Origin: Ceratotherium simum simum
Taxonomy: Eukaryota; Chordata; Mammalia; Perissodactyla; Rhinocerotidae
Assembly: GCF_000283155.1 (NCBI RefSeq)
Contig: NW_004454180.1
Coordinates: 22,979,372-23,043,371, forward strand
DNA length: 64,000 nucleotides
Direction: 5' to 3'
This document shows, one piece after another, positions 1-11,215 of the stretch; positions within the stretch are counted from its first letter, which is position 1, and the number at the start of each line of letters is the position of its first letter. Position numbers and translations under genes: made by a program. Under the pieces are notes generated by a model that was not told the origin of the DNA, searched no databases, and saw nothing but the letters and a program-made list of their open reading frames with translations.

Positions 1-820
1 TTACTGGTTTTCGGTAGATTATTTTTTCTCTAATGATATTCAATATTAATAATTATATATTTGATTCAATTTGATATTAAAATTGAACATAATTCTAATC
101 ATATTTTTATATTCATTTTTTCCAATAACTGTTCATTCAAATCATAAGAATTTCTAGTTTGATTCATGTTATATACTAACCTGTTTTATTCTTACACCAT
201 CCACTTTTGGAAGAATATCTGATGACTCAAGTATTCCGTTGAGTAGTGCCTTTCCTATCCATTCACTCATTAATTTAGTCTTATATTTACTTACTTATTG
301 TGGCTTTTATGACTATTCGTTCAGCAGGCATATATTGAACTCTTTCCATAGGCTTGACTCAGTGTCATATATAAAGTTAAATAAGATACTGTCTTCTCTG
401 AAGCTTACCATCCATTAGAGGAGGTTATCAATTTTTATTTTCAAATGCTAACTGCAAACATCAGTCTATTCAAAGATGAATTTGTAAGGAAGCTTCCTTG
501 ATAACTCTTTTTTGTAGTAGTTTCAATTTTATAATAATCACAAAGGATTTCTATATGACTTTCTTTATTTGTATTTCTTACATTATGTGTTCTTTTTACA
601 CTATTAAAATCACTTCTCAATAATAATGGAAGATTTTCAGCCTCAGCAAATGGACTGTGATGAGGTTTGTGTTATGGTTCAAGACCACTTATAGGCCCTA
701 AATTCATGAAAATAAAACCCTTGTAGTTTTTGTTGTTGAGATCTGGTGGCTTGTTACATGAAGACCCTTTTCTGTGAGTACTCCCTATTTCTATGATTAG
801 AATCCTTCACCATAAGGCAA
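1..820. other. AT-rich DNA, no recognisable element
   Basis: No SINE, LINE, LTR or DNA-transposon landmark and no protein-like frame was seen on either strand. Probably decayed or unique intergenic or intronic sequence. Confidence 0.5.
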
Positions 821-825
821 AGTTT

Positions 826-991
826 CATAGTGTTATCCTTAGACCAGCAGAATCATCTGGGAAACTGTTAGAAATGCACATTCTCAGGCTCCACCTCAGA
901 CCTACTGAATCAGAAACTCTTGAGGGGCAGCCTGGTAATCTATTAAGCTCTCCAGGTGATTCTGATGCACAGTAAAGTTTGAGAATGACTG
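826..991 (+). mobile_element. MER20-type hAT-Charlie fossil
   Basis: Reads through the body landmarks of the MER20 group: 'agaccagcagaatcatctgg', 'gttagaaatgcacattctca', 'gacctactgaatcagaaact', and the tail 'aaagtttgagaatgact'. This is a non-autonomous DNA transposon of about 170-220 bp that carries no gene. The 5' terminal repeat is eroded and no convincing 8-bp target duplication remains. A short open frame across it is coincidental. Confidence 0.8.
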
Positions 992-1442
992 CTTAAAAAA
1001 AGAATTCCAACCCATTTATATCTCTGTATTAAAATGTTGAGACATTCAGAGGATATAGTTGGTATAGATAGAGTTGCTTTAGCCGGTTAAATTAATTAAT
1101 GAGTGAAAGTTAATAAGCTCACTGTGTTGAGGAAGAGTCTATGCTGTAAGCTAAAGACACAAAGCAGACTCGTCCATTTGCCAAATTATCTCTGTTTCTT
1201 AAGAGAAAAATGAAATATACATCTATCCCTTACTGTGCGTAGGTTTGGTATTAAAAAAAATCAAACCTGTGTGTAGTTTTATAATAATTGTTTCTGCAGT
1301 GGTAGCATTTTCTCTGATGTATAGTCCAATGTTTATTACCTTTGGAATGTTAGTCTAATTTAGAGGAACTTTAGCAGGATAAAGCAATTTTCTAAAGTCC
1401 ATTCAAAAGTAATAGAACCTGTAATACTCAGAGGAAAATAGG
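992..1442. other. AT-rich spacer, nothing recognised
   Basis: Lies between a hAT fossil and a MIR. No repeat landmark or coding signal is visible. Confidence 0.5.
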
Positions 1443-1625
1443 TAATATTTAATGAGCACTTATTAATTCTAGGCCACTTTAAATGTATTATGTCAATTAT
1501 TTTTCACCAACACTCTGACTTAGGTACTACTTCCCCCCTGTGTTGATCAGCCAACCAAGGAAAAAAGAAATGTTAAATAATTTGCCAGAGCTAATAAAGT
1601 GTGGAACCATTTTACTCAAACTTAG
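1443..1625 (-). mobile_element. MIR SINE, degraded
   Basis: Reverse-oriented MIR order: 'taatgagcacttattaattc', then 'ttaaatgtattatgtcaatt', then a degraded 'ggtactact' and a 'ttgccagagctaataaagtg' segment. This is an ancient tRNA-derived SINE copy, inactive, with many substitutions. Confidence 0.6.
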
Positions 1626-1714
1626 AATTGAGGCTTCAGAAATGCCCTTCTTAACCAGAGTGCTTCATTGCTTCAGTGGAAAGTACCTTGGGTCTGGTGT
1701 TAGAAGATTTAGGT

Positions 1715-1889
1715 CAGTGGTTCTCAAAGCGGGGTTTCTGCATTATCTGGGACCTTGTTTGAAGTGCACATTCTTCAGCCCCACCCCAGACCTACCGAAG
1801 CAGAAACTCTGGCGGTGGAGACCCATCAGTCTGTGTTTCAATAAACTCGTCAGATGATTCAGACATACTGTAAAGTGTGAAAACCATCC
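1715..1889 (+). mobile_element. MER20/MER5-type hAT-Charlie fossil
   Basis: Begins with the intact terminal repeat 'cagtggttctcaaagc' and passes through 'agccccaccccagacctacc' and 'gcagaaactctgg' to the degraded end 'gtgtgaaaaccatc'. It is flanked by 'atttaggt' (1707-1714) and 'ctctaggt' (1890-1897), which match at 6 of 8 positions. That is the 8-bp duplication expected for a hAT insertion. No coding capacity. Confidence 0.8.
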
Positions 1890-1899
1890 CTCTAGGTGT

Positions 1900-2679
1900 A
1901 AGACCAGGTTCTTTTATTTACTTTATCTGGAATTTTAAACAAATTACTGAACATTTTGAATGAAACTATTCATCCTCAAAAGGAGGCTAATAGGAACGTC
2001 TGCATGTTAGGTGGATGCAAAAATTCTGAGGTGACCCGTGAGAAAGAGTTTTGTGATTTGCAAAGTTCTCTTCTGGTGTTACTTGGTCTTAATTTATCAC
2101 AGCAGCCTGTGAAAGTGACTGAAATCTTCACTGTAAGTTAGACCTCTAGGAGTGTGATCTCGTCTTAGGACGCTTGTACCTTAGCTTCTAAATCAACAGC
2201 TTTAATTGATCACAACTGATTTGTGTCATCTTAGCTTGCTCTCTCATACAGAGCCAGGCTTGAAGGCCATGAGGAGATGGCATGAGGGTGAGTGGGAAAG
2301 ATCTACCCAGAGTCCTCACTTTGGACAGTGAGCTCAGTAAGTATGTAGCCATGAGGAATTGCAGAAAGTTATTGGAATAGGAGATTTGAAAGAGAGTTTG
2401 CTGAAATATACTACTACCAACCTTCCATTCTAGTTCTGCCTGTTACTGGTGCCTAGGGTCCCATTCCGTCTTTTGTGTATGGCCCAAATAACTCCATCTT
2501 CAGTGTGAAACAGTAGTCCTGAGATTTGGGGCAGAGTGCAGGGGCACTTTGGGTCACTTAAGGAAGGTTTCCAAGAGAGGACTAGAGCTCTGAGTGGGAC
2601 AAGCCCATGTGATTTGAGCTCTGAGACACAATGAGTGAGAGAAAAATCAAGGGTTGGACACTGAGGCTGGGGGATCTGT
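1900..2679. other. Non-repetitive-looking DNA with a possible L2 trace
   Basis: No gene. The stretch near 2540-2600 ('ggaaggtttccaagagagg') loosely resembles the reverse-oriented L2 unit seen elsewhere in this window, but too weakly to call. Confidence 0.35.
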
Positions 2680-2976
2680 GAAAGCTTCTCTTTCTTTTTT
2701 TCATACTACAATAAAATTTATTTCAAAATGTTAACATCAGACTGAAATTTTTAGCAAGAACTAAATATAAAGAGTTGGTACTAAGTAGACTCCATTTTCT
2801 GTATGTTTGCAAATACAATTGATTGAGTAAATGCATGTAACATGTAGATAGCTATGCATTTGTCCTACTTTAGGAGTAGCCTAATGCTGTAGCTGCTGTA
2901 AAAGGTATTTGACTGTATCATGTGTTTGTGTCTTGTTTCCCTGTTTTCTATACCTTTTACAGAAAGCTTCTCTTTC
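2680..2976 (-). pseudogene. TSD-flanked 3'-UTR-like processed retrocopy, parent unknown
   Basis: A 267-bp insert (2695-2961) is bounded by a perfect 15-bp direct repeat, 'gaaagcttctctttc', at 2680-2694 and 2962-2976. Read on the minus strand it ends in an A-run (T-run at 2695-2701 on +). An AATAAA polyadenylation hexamer lies about 20 nt upstream of that run ('gaaataaattttattg'). A polyadenylation signal, an A tail and a target-site duplication together indicate L1-mediated retroposition of the 3' end of an mRNA, strongly 5'-truncated. It matches no SINE or LINE family I recognise. There is no open frame, as expected for a 3' UTR. An undescribed short SINE is the alternative. Confidence 0.65.
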
Positions 2977-3074
2977 ATTACCCTTACTGAGGTTTAGGTC
3001 TAACTGCTGGGCTCAGAAGAGGCAGATAAGGAAATGGAAGCTCTCAGAATTCAGATGGATAATGATTGAGGATA

Positions 3075-3149
3075 TTCTCTCTCTCTCTGTCCTTGTTTCT
3101 CTTTCTCTCTCTCTCTCTCTCTCACGCACACACACACACACGCAAACAC
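3075..3149 (+). repeat. (CT)n followed by (CA)n microsatellite
   Basis: Interrupted CT dinucleotides pass into 'cacgcacacacacacacacg'. A compound tract like this is likely to vary in length between individuals. Open frames here are low-complexity artefacts. Confidence 0.9.
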
Positions 3150-3277
3150 CCTTGGATAAATAAAATAAAGACTGAGTGGGAAGAGATGGAGTGATGGTTC
3201 AATAGGAACTCAGAGTTGTAGTATAGCCCACTGGCAGGCACTTCTTTTCTTTTTCACTGTAGAGATGAGTCTGAAGA

Positions 3278-3403
3278 GGATGATTCTGGAATACTTTGGA
3301 GACAATAGTCTTGAGAGCAGAATTTTATATTCCACTCAAAGAATGATTCTGGGATGCTGTGGAGATAATAGACTTGGGAGCAGATATTATATATTCCACT
3401 CTG
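3278..3403 (+). repeat. Two-copy 63-bp tandem duplication
   Basis: Unit 1 starts 'atgattctggaatac' at 3280 and unit 2 'atgattctgggatgc' at 3343. Both run through 'gagcaga' to 'atattccactc'. The period is 63 bp, a multiple of three, so frames stay open through both copies on both strands. Divergence between units is moderate, so the duplication is not recent. No function is inferred. Confidence 0.8.
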
Positions 3404-4319
3404 ATCCTTCCTCCAGTCTGCTAAAGAGCCATCCTCCAAATTCTCTTTCATTTTCAGGTTCTCATTTAGTTGTTAATAAAATGTGCATCACTGGTTAATA
3501 GAATGAATAAAGGATCTCTTAATCCTATAGGCAAATTTTGTTGATCAAAGAGGAAATTGTCAATTCAGATGAATCTAGAAAGTTGCATCTGAGTAATATA
3601 AGGAACAGGCTATATAAATATAGCTTAGTACATTTTTTTCCCTAAATATCCTATATCTTTTAGAACTTAGAAAACAGAATATATTGTTGTGGGGGAGCAA
3701 GTGTGTAGTAACAGTGCATGAGGAGGTCAAAATTCCCTCTTAAAAACTCTTCATTTTTCACAATAATATAAGAAAACAAAGCAAGACAAAATCAAATATT
3801 GCTCTACACCCAAAATCTGAGCTTGCTTGTGGATTTAAATTTGGAAAATGAGTGAAATTATTATGTTGCACAAGCCGGATATTATTGCTTTCATGGAACC
3901 AAGAAACTCTACTATCTTTCTTGATACCAAACAGCAAAAAATGAGGGAATGTCAAATTACTGTTAGATTTAAAAGAGAACTACTTGTCTACATAGATCTT
4001 TTAAAGTAAGATTGAATTTCTTTAGTATGGCATTATTGTATATTAAGTCTTCCCCCCCATACAGTGTCTTGCTACCTCCAGGCATAGTGGAAATTGCAGT
4101 TTGTGAGTTTCGTATACCAAAATCTATTTCTATCTTCAGTTTACTCCTTGACTTTCCAAATATTAAAACAACTTTAAAGTGAGAATTAACCAATTTTGTT
4201 ACTCATATGTTTTCAGAATGATTCATGCTCACCTTGAGTTGTTCTTGGCATATCAGGTTTTGTTGTGTTGACAAGCGAGGTTGAATAGCCAGGACAGCTT
4301 TCTGATATGTATAAAACAC
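3404..4319. other. AT-rich DNA, nothing recognised
   Basis: No element landmarks. Short open frames here have no protein-like composition. Confidence 0.5.
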
Positions 4320-4495
4320 AGTACTTCTGTAATTGTATGTATCACATCTTACTGTAATTATTTATTTATGAGTCTGTCTCTCCAACTGCCACCCTCTAAT
4401 TGTGAGCATTTCTTGGAAAGGGACTGTTTTTCATTTAGCTTCATGTAATGGTAAATTTCATATGCTCAATGACATTTTGTTGAATTTTAAACTGA
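4320..4495 (+). mobile_element. L2 LINE 3' tail
   Basis: Degraded L2 3' end in sense order: 'ctccaactgccaccctctaa' and 'gtgagcatttcttggaaagg', then 'atgctcaatgacattttgtt'. That is the order of the L2 3' end, which normally finishes near 'caataaatgtttgttgaa'. No coding region is retained. Confidence 0.6.
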
Positions 4496-6529
4496 ATATT
4501 TCTTGAGTCGAATTCTTTTATTTTTTAAAAACTCTTATGTGGATGGGGATGCTGGGGGTTAAATGCAGTTTAGTTTTTAACTTATCTGTCATCTTATGAA
4601 GTCTTAATAACCAGCTAGTGCAAATGCCTAAATATATTGTTTTACTTGTAAAATTTGTTTTTATTATTATTTTATTTATTTTGTCTTTGTTTTGTTCTGG
4701 AGTAAATCATATACTCTAGGAAGCAATAATAATTTGGATATTAGACTTAATATTTAGATCTATGGTACATTAAGTGATACTTTAGCCTTCTGAAAGAGAG
4801 AATATGCTCAGTTTATTCCCAGGTAGTAATTTATGAGGTGTAATAAAAGTATGGCTGAGTGAATTTCCTGTTACATTGTAGTGGAAGGATCATGTGAAAT
4901 TGATATTCAAAGACTTATCTAAGGCGGCTAGCATTTTATGAAGTGTTCCACTAGTAATGATATGTTACTTTCTGAAGACACAAATAACTTTTTCATGTAC
5001 TTCAGTCTCGGAAGTTATCAGAAGAAATTTAATGGCGTGCAAACTATGCTAGAATTTTAGCTTTATGTATTGTTACTCCATCTATATGCATAAATGAGAT
5101 GTAATCATGTACCAAAGTACATTTATCTACTGTTTCATGTCTAGGAATAGGTAAGAAATCCAGCTTTAAATGAAACCCCTTTGTTTTATCTTCTTTTCTT
5201 GCCTAAAGCCAGCAACTGATTGACTGCTGTGATATGAATTTAGAGGTAACTAAAAATTCGAATATTGTTGAAACTACACTGCTGTATAACCTGTCAGTTC
5301 TTAGTGATGCGCATAAAAGCCAAATACGTTTTCAGTTGCTCGGTGTATTGTGAAAAGTCTAATGGGACATTTTTTTCCCTCTTGCAAATTCTCCAGGGGC
5401 TTTGAGTTGCATCTTAAGGGCTGTGTTGTAGTTTTATAATTAACCTGTCATAGTGAGGGGTATACATGATGCTGTGTTGTAGTTGATTCCTTTTACATCA
5501 TATTCTTTCAGTATGTATTTATCAAAAGTAATCTGTAGCAGCATTAGATGAGAAGAGGGCTAAGCTTTAATTTTGAGGGCTTTTTAGAATTCCCTCTGTG
5601 ATTTTTATTGCTATCACTTCTGGAATGTTCTGGTAGGAAAGCTTCCAGATCCTTAGTTTACACTCACAGTTGCTTGTGCTTCTTACATTCTGCCATGGCT
5701 CCTCAATGAAGAAAGTTATGTTTTGTTTGTTTGTTTGTTTTAAACTCACAGAGATGCTCTTTTCTGTACTCTTAGTTTCCTTGAGATGGCAGTGTAAGCT
5801 GTTTACTCTGGAATAAACTGCCTGTTTTTCAAGAAAGGAAACACAGCTACAGCATTATTTGACACTGACTTATGCATTGCGTTGTTTCAGAATTTAAAAG
5901 TTCATAATCTTATAAAAGCTCATTATACACTAAATATCACTCTGGGTGTCATTCTTTTTTACAGTAGATTATTCAAATAAAATAAGAATCGTTTATGTAC
6001 ATTTTAGAGAGTAGTAATTTTCATTTTGTGATTTTTTTCCTCATTCATTTTTAAGTTAGTGTTAAAACAAACTCACAATCTTCTAAATGATGATAATAAA
6101 AAATATCTAGGTCATGTATTTATTTCTACTAAACTCTGATTCTTGGGGACTTGTGAAAGAGAAGAATTGTAGTCAGCGAACTGCAATATTCATGATTATT
6201 AACATCAATATTATGTAGGCGAAAGACAGTAAAATAAAAAAAGACTAAAAAAGTAGAGATCTATCTCTCATCTGTGCAAGTGATGAACATAGCAACTTTT
6301 TAAAAAATTTATTTTCCACTGTCAAATATGTTCTGGGATTTTAACTTTATAAAAGGAAAAGATCTTCATATTCCTAGCACCAAGGAATAAGAACATAGTA
6401 ATTTGCGCCAGGTTTGTAGAAAGAGTAATGTGAGAAGCTTAAGGGTAATACTTCTTTCTTTGGGAGCAGAAAGTTGGCAAATTATTCATTATTTTTCCTC
6501 ATGAAGAAATAATAATAATAACAATAAGA
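4496..6529. other. About 2 kb of AT-rich DNA, mostly featureless
   Basis: Only a short (GTTT)n tract near 5718-5738 and scattered A/T runs were seen. No recognised transposon, RNA gene or exon. Confidence 0.5.
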
Positions 6530-6720
6530 GAAAAATGCTGTATACAAGGCCCTATGATAAGTGCTTTATGTATATTGTCTCATCCAATCCTCTCCAAAGC
6601 CCATGACATTATTACTGTTGCTAGGATTCAGATTTAAAGAGATTGATGTCACTGGGAAATTAGACGTGAAGCAGGGTGCATGACCCAGTCAATGAGCTGC
6701 TAGAGTCTGAGATGTTAACA
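6530..6720 (-). mobile_element. MIR SINE
   Basis: Reverse-oriented MIR landmarks in order: 'gataagtgctttatgtatat', 'tctcatccaatcctctcc', 'gacattattactgttgctag' and 'gtgcatgacccagtcaatga'. Strongly diverged and inactive. Confidence 0.65.
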
Positions 6721-6880
6721 CTGAAGAGGTGGGTTTTTATATTAGAGAAGACAAGAGCTTCGACACTTCTTTCTCCCTTTCTGCTTCAGAATTTCTGTTT
6801 TCCCCTCTTCTCTCTTCCCTACAAATAAATATTTTCTATTAGTGATATGAGAATGGCAACTTCCTGTTCTAATGTAAAAC

Positions 6881-6907
6881 AGATAAAGCAGATAAAGCAG
6901 ATAAAGC
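6881..6907 (+). repeat. Three perfect copies of a 9-bp unit
   Basis: The unit 'agataaagc' occurs three times in tandem without a mismatch. It is too short to annotate further, but its perfection suggests recent slippage. Confidence 0.8.
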
Positions 6908-7209
6908 AATGGTACATGGATTCTACATCACAAAATATATGTACATTTGTTTTCCTTACAAAATATTTAATAATAGAGCTGATTACATTATTCAGTAAGT
7001 TGGACTATTTAATAAAGTTTTAAAGGAATTCCCCATGGCCAATACTACTTGAATTTATTTCATGGCAGCCTATTTTTAGGATGGAGCTGCTCCCTTTGTT
7101 AGAAACATGCTGTTGCTTTTACAGATTCCAATTCAATGTTTGGAGCTCATGGGAGAGCTTACAAGCAGTCTCCTAATGGTGATTTTTTAGTTGTTCAATA
7201 AATATCATT

Positions 7210-7492
7210 AACCAAAACAATTAATTATTTATTTATTTATTTTTGTGAGGAGGACTAGCCCTGAGTTAACATCCAATGCCAATCCTCCCCCTTTTTCCTT
7301 GAGGAAGAGTGGCCTTGGGCTAACATCCATGCCCATCTTCCTCCACTTTATATGGGACGCCGCCACAGCATGGCTTACCAAGCGGTGCGTCAGTGCGCAC
7401 CTGGGATCTGAACATGTGAACCCCGGGCTGCTGCAGTGGAGCTCGCGCATTTAACTGCTGGCGCCACCGGGCCAGCCCCAACCACAACAATT
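7210..7492 (-). mobile_element. ERE SINE (tRNA-derived, perissodactyl)
   Basis: On + the element reads tail to head: A-rich tail complement 'ttatttatttatttttgtga', two 'agccctgag'/'ggccttggg' tail blocks, and the tRNA-like head ending 'caccgggccagcccc'. The 13-bp target duplication 'aaccaaaacaatt' (7210-7222) and 'aaccacaacaatt' (7480-7492) differ at one base. The copy is full length with an internal pol III box region, but there is no sign that it is an active gene. Confidence 0.93.
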
Positions 7493-9300
7493 TTAATCCA
7501 AGAGTACTATAAAATTCTTGGGATGCTTAATTCAAAGCAGAGTGACACTCTTGCTTTTCATGGGCCCTGGATTACCCCAGTGGCATTCATGGAATAGAAA
7601 TATGTCTGTGTCCATTTTAATGGAGAGAATGTCTATCTCGGTCCCACGGGAAAACGTCAAGGATGAGGCAGATATTCTTGATCCCTTTGTCATTTGTTCA
7701 GGTTTATAAAGACCCAGGAGTTACGTGCGCATTGGTCTAGGTCATATTCTATTGATAGTTGGGTTATTTCGTTATCCTTTGTATGAATAAAGAAACTTGA
7801 ATACGTGGATAAAGGCTGATTTCATTGTTACCTATTTGCTTGCAGGGCTTGTATTTCATTACCTTCAAGACTAGAAAAATATCTTTGGCTTTCAAGAAAA
7901 AAAATTCCTGAGATTTATTTGGCAGATTAAAAAGGTAATTTGGAGTGTTTTTAGATGATGTTGATAAGCTTTTATTTGAAATAATATATAGACAAAATAG
8001 ATAGGAGCTCTTTTTAGTTCAAAAGTTACTGTCATTTACAAGGGCATATATTACTAAAAATAAACACTAAAAAGCTCTTGTTCGTAGATATTAAATTCTA
8101 TAGCAGTCTTCTCCTCTACTCAGTAGATGCTGCCAAAATTATGGTCCTAGCAAAGAATGCAAATTGGATCATTAACATTGGAAATAAAACTGAAAAAATT
8201 GATTGGAATGAATTATGTTAGAGTTAATGAAAGCTTGGCAAAAAATGGATTGTGCTTACTAATATAAATGGCCTAGCTAAATGAGCAAGCAACTTTCTAT
8301 TCTTAAAACAAGTAGAAAATACATAAGGAATAAAGAATATTGAAGAAAATTGAAGTAAGATGAAATTAAAGAATATATAATGGTGAAATGAAATTAGCAA
8401 GAATGTATACAGGCATGGATAACTCTAGCTTTCTTTGTGCTTTTCCTAGTACTACAAAACATAAGTTATCTATTCATTTCTTAATATTTTTAACAGTGCA
8501 TTTATATTAAATAACTATTGGTGTCAAAAATTTTGAGTCCTTTTTGCTGTGTATTTTTACTTGCTTTGCTCCACTTTATCTTTATAAGTGAAGTAACATT
8601 TTTAATTTCCATTTTTATGTATTATCAAATAGAGACTCTGAGAGGATACCCTGAAACTGGTGTTTTAATAACTAACTCTAGCCAATAAGAGATGCTTAAC
8701 TTATTTCACATGAGATTGATGAGGATATTGATGATGCTTTATCATCAATCTTTTGTCTTTCAGACTCTGTGCTCTAAATTTAAAAGGTTTTGTTTTACAT
8801 TTTAAAATATTAGCAAAAATAAGGAGTTTAAGCTTAATAGCCTATCTCTGTGGTTCACTGCCAGTTACTTTGACTTTTACTGCATTGTTAGAAAGCTGCA
8901 GATCATACCAGGTTTTGCATTTCCCTGGACAAACGGAGAGCTGTAAGATCTACATAGTACTTTATGTCTATTAATCAACTCTGCCATTAAAATAAAACCT
9001 TAAAGTGTAGGAAAAAATGAATTGGTATTCCTTGGATTTCAAATTCTAAATGATTATATTCTGATGGACTTTTCTGTCCCACTTCTTCTGAGGACACTAC
9101 TGCTAATTCATAGGAATTTGAGCTTGGAGTTTGACCTGTTTAGCTGGTAATTGATGATATGTATGTACCAGTTTATCCCTAACCTTTGCTTAGTTCTCTG
9201 CCTGAGTTAGTGTACAATCTAGGTCCATGCAACAGGCTGACACTAGGCAATACACATGCAGATTGAATACTAGTTCTGCCCATTAATTAGCATTTAACTA
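7493..9300. other. Unique-looking AT-rich DNA
   Basis: No recognised element over about 1.8 kb. A small perfect hairpin sits at 8727-8749 ('attgatga', 7-nt loop, 'tcatcaat'). No exon-like sequence was recognised. Confidence 0.5.
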
Positions 9301-9490
9301 ATCACAAATTATGATTAATTAATAGTATGAATAATATGCAATTTCTAAGATATCTAACCTACTTAAAAATGAAGGTTTTTAAATTATCTATAAAATAAAC
9401 TAATTATGATTAGTTAATTGTGTTAAAATACACACTAAGATGTTTAACCTACCTAAAAATTAAGATTTTCTTAATCAAATAGTTTCATGA
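9300..9490 (+). repeat. Two-copy diverged tandem repeat, period about 90-95 bp
   Basis: Two landmarks recur in the same order. 'aattatgattaattaat' (9307) returns as 'aattatgattagttaat' (9402). 'ctaagatatctaacctac' (9345) returns as 'ctaagatgtttaacctac' (9435). The spacings of 95 and 90 bp imply a 5-bp indel between copies. It is AT-rich, with no coding content. Confidence 0.6.
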
Positions 9491-10365
9491 AGTGCATTTG
9501 CACGCAAAAATGAATATTTTGATTTTATAAGAATTTTTCTGGGTAAGGAGACTAATATAAGGATGTGCTCTAAGGAAGGTTAAATGAGCAGAGAGGCTGC
9601 TGGAAGAACATCAAGGAGAGAAAGTAACTTTGGTTGAGAGACAGAAAGAAAGCTAAAGGAAAAGTAATTGTGACTGCAATCAAGAGAAGCAGGAACCCCA
9701 ATGTCCGGGGCTTCTGCCCATCTGCTGCTTTGAGAACCTCCAGTGGATGTGGTTGGAAAGAGGCCCAGTCTGCTAGGTCACCAGAGTCCCCTGGAGATTA
9801 ACAAGTGGAGCAACAAGGCTGAAAGGAAATTCTTGGGTACTTCAGAGATTCAGCTAAGCATTGGAGTCTTGAGAGTAGCAGCCAGTGACCCCCAAATTTG
9901 CCATTGCTGCTCAGGGAAGCAATAAAATGATAATGTTTGCAGAAGAGGCAAATAGACATTTCTGATTGAAATTGTATAGCTAAAAGCTGCTCATGTAATA
10001 TTTAACGTAGATTATACTGCACAGTATATTCTGTTGATTTAGCCTCCTAACATCACTTTTGGTAAGATTACTTGTCTTCTATTTCAAATATTCCCATCTC
10101 TGTTGGAAGTCAACCAACTTCCTCTAAAAAGTTTTCTGAAGGGAATTTTTGAAATATGATGTTAGTTGTGCTGCTGTATCTGTTTTTACAAGAATAGGTT
10201 TGCGTAAATCCAAAATTGACATCCATCTCTCTCAAACTGTCTCTTTCTCTCTCTCTTTTTAACCACTTTTGGCATAAGGAATTAAAAATAAAATGAGCTA
10301 TTAAACCAAAATACAGTTAAAATGTGAAAAAATAAAATGGACTAAATTTTTATATGGTTCAGAAT
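9491..10365. other. Featureless DNA
   Basis: A short CT-rich run near 10230-10258 is the only low-complexity tract. No transposon or coding evidence. Confidence 0.45.
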
Positions 10366-10434
10366 TGTCACTATGGTACTCTTACTCCTAGTGAAGTTTA
10401 ACTCTACTTAATGAGTTAGGAAACCATAGTGACA
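10366..10434. other. Hairpin with perfect 12-bp arms
   Basis: 'tgtcactatggt' (10366-10377) and its exact reverse complement 'accatagtgaca' (10423-10434) enclose 45 nt. Part of the spacer can pair imperfectly ('tcttactcct' against 'aatgagttagga'), giving a miRNA-precursor-sized fold-back. It could instead be a remnant of a palindromic MITE. No expression evidence is possible from sequence, and I do not recognise it as a known miRNA. Confidence 0.5.
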
Positions 10435-11039
10435 CCGTTAATTCTCTGAGAATTTTATCAGAGATGTTTAGGAATTAACATCTATCACCTCAAGGACTCT
10501 CTTCTGTGACAGTTAACAAAGACACTCAAATTTCAGGAGTTCTTATTTTAGTAGATGAAGTAGAAATAATTTCCTACATAAAACACTCTCCCCTATTCAG
10601 ATACAATGTAGTAAAGCTTTAAACATTGGAAAAACCACTGGCCTTTATCATTTTTTATTTGGTACATGGATATTTTATTCGTTATTGTTGTAGAGCAAAG
10701 TCTCATAATGATCATCCACATTTGTGGAGAAAATTGTATCCCTTCCCCTGAACATTACAATTGTTATAAAAAACAAAAGGTTTTAATCAATAGGAATAAA
10801 CCAATAGAAAGAGTGTGTATGCATTTATGTTTTCTATGATGATGTATGCTTCTATGCTCTCTGTTTCATCACTTTTTCTTAAGTATTGAAGCATAGGGAA
10901 TAGTCTGAATTAAGAGGGAATTAGAATGTTTTATGTAAAATGATTGCTAAAAACACAAAGTATGGCAGAAATAAAATGCTTGGAATATTAGCAGATGACA
11001 CTATAAAATATTGACCAGATTATAATGTTGCCACTATAA

Positions 11040-11215
11040 TCATAGGGATCAAAAGTTTAATCCTGGCTCTCTCATAATATTAACTTTGTAAAACTGGAAA
11101 AGTTACTTAGCCTCTCAGCCTCTTTCCTCATCTCCCTCTATGGAATGGTGAAATTGAACAAGGTCACATGTGAGAAGTTCTTAGGCAAACAGTAGGTATT
11201 CAAAACATATTCACT
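11040..11215 (+). mobile_element. MIR SINE
   Basis: Sense-oriented MIR: 'tcctggctctctcat', 'aaaagttacttagcctctca', 'ctcatctccctctatggaat', then 'ggcaaacagtaggtattcaa'. Diverged, with a degraded head. Confidence 0.7.

Noticed and set aside
6881..6907. Three 9-bp units considered as a binding-site array
   Set aside because: Too short and low in complexity. Slippage is sufficient.
8714..8750. Small perfect hairpin with 'gattgatga' words
   Set aside because: Arms of only 8-9 bp made of a repeated ATGAT word. Expected by chance in AT-rich DNA.
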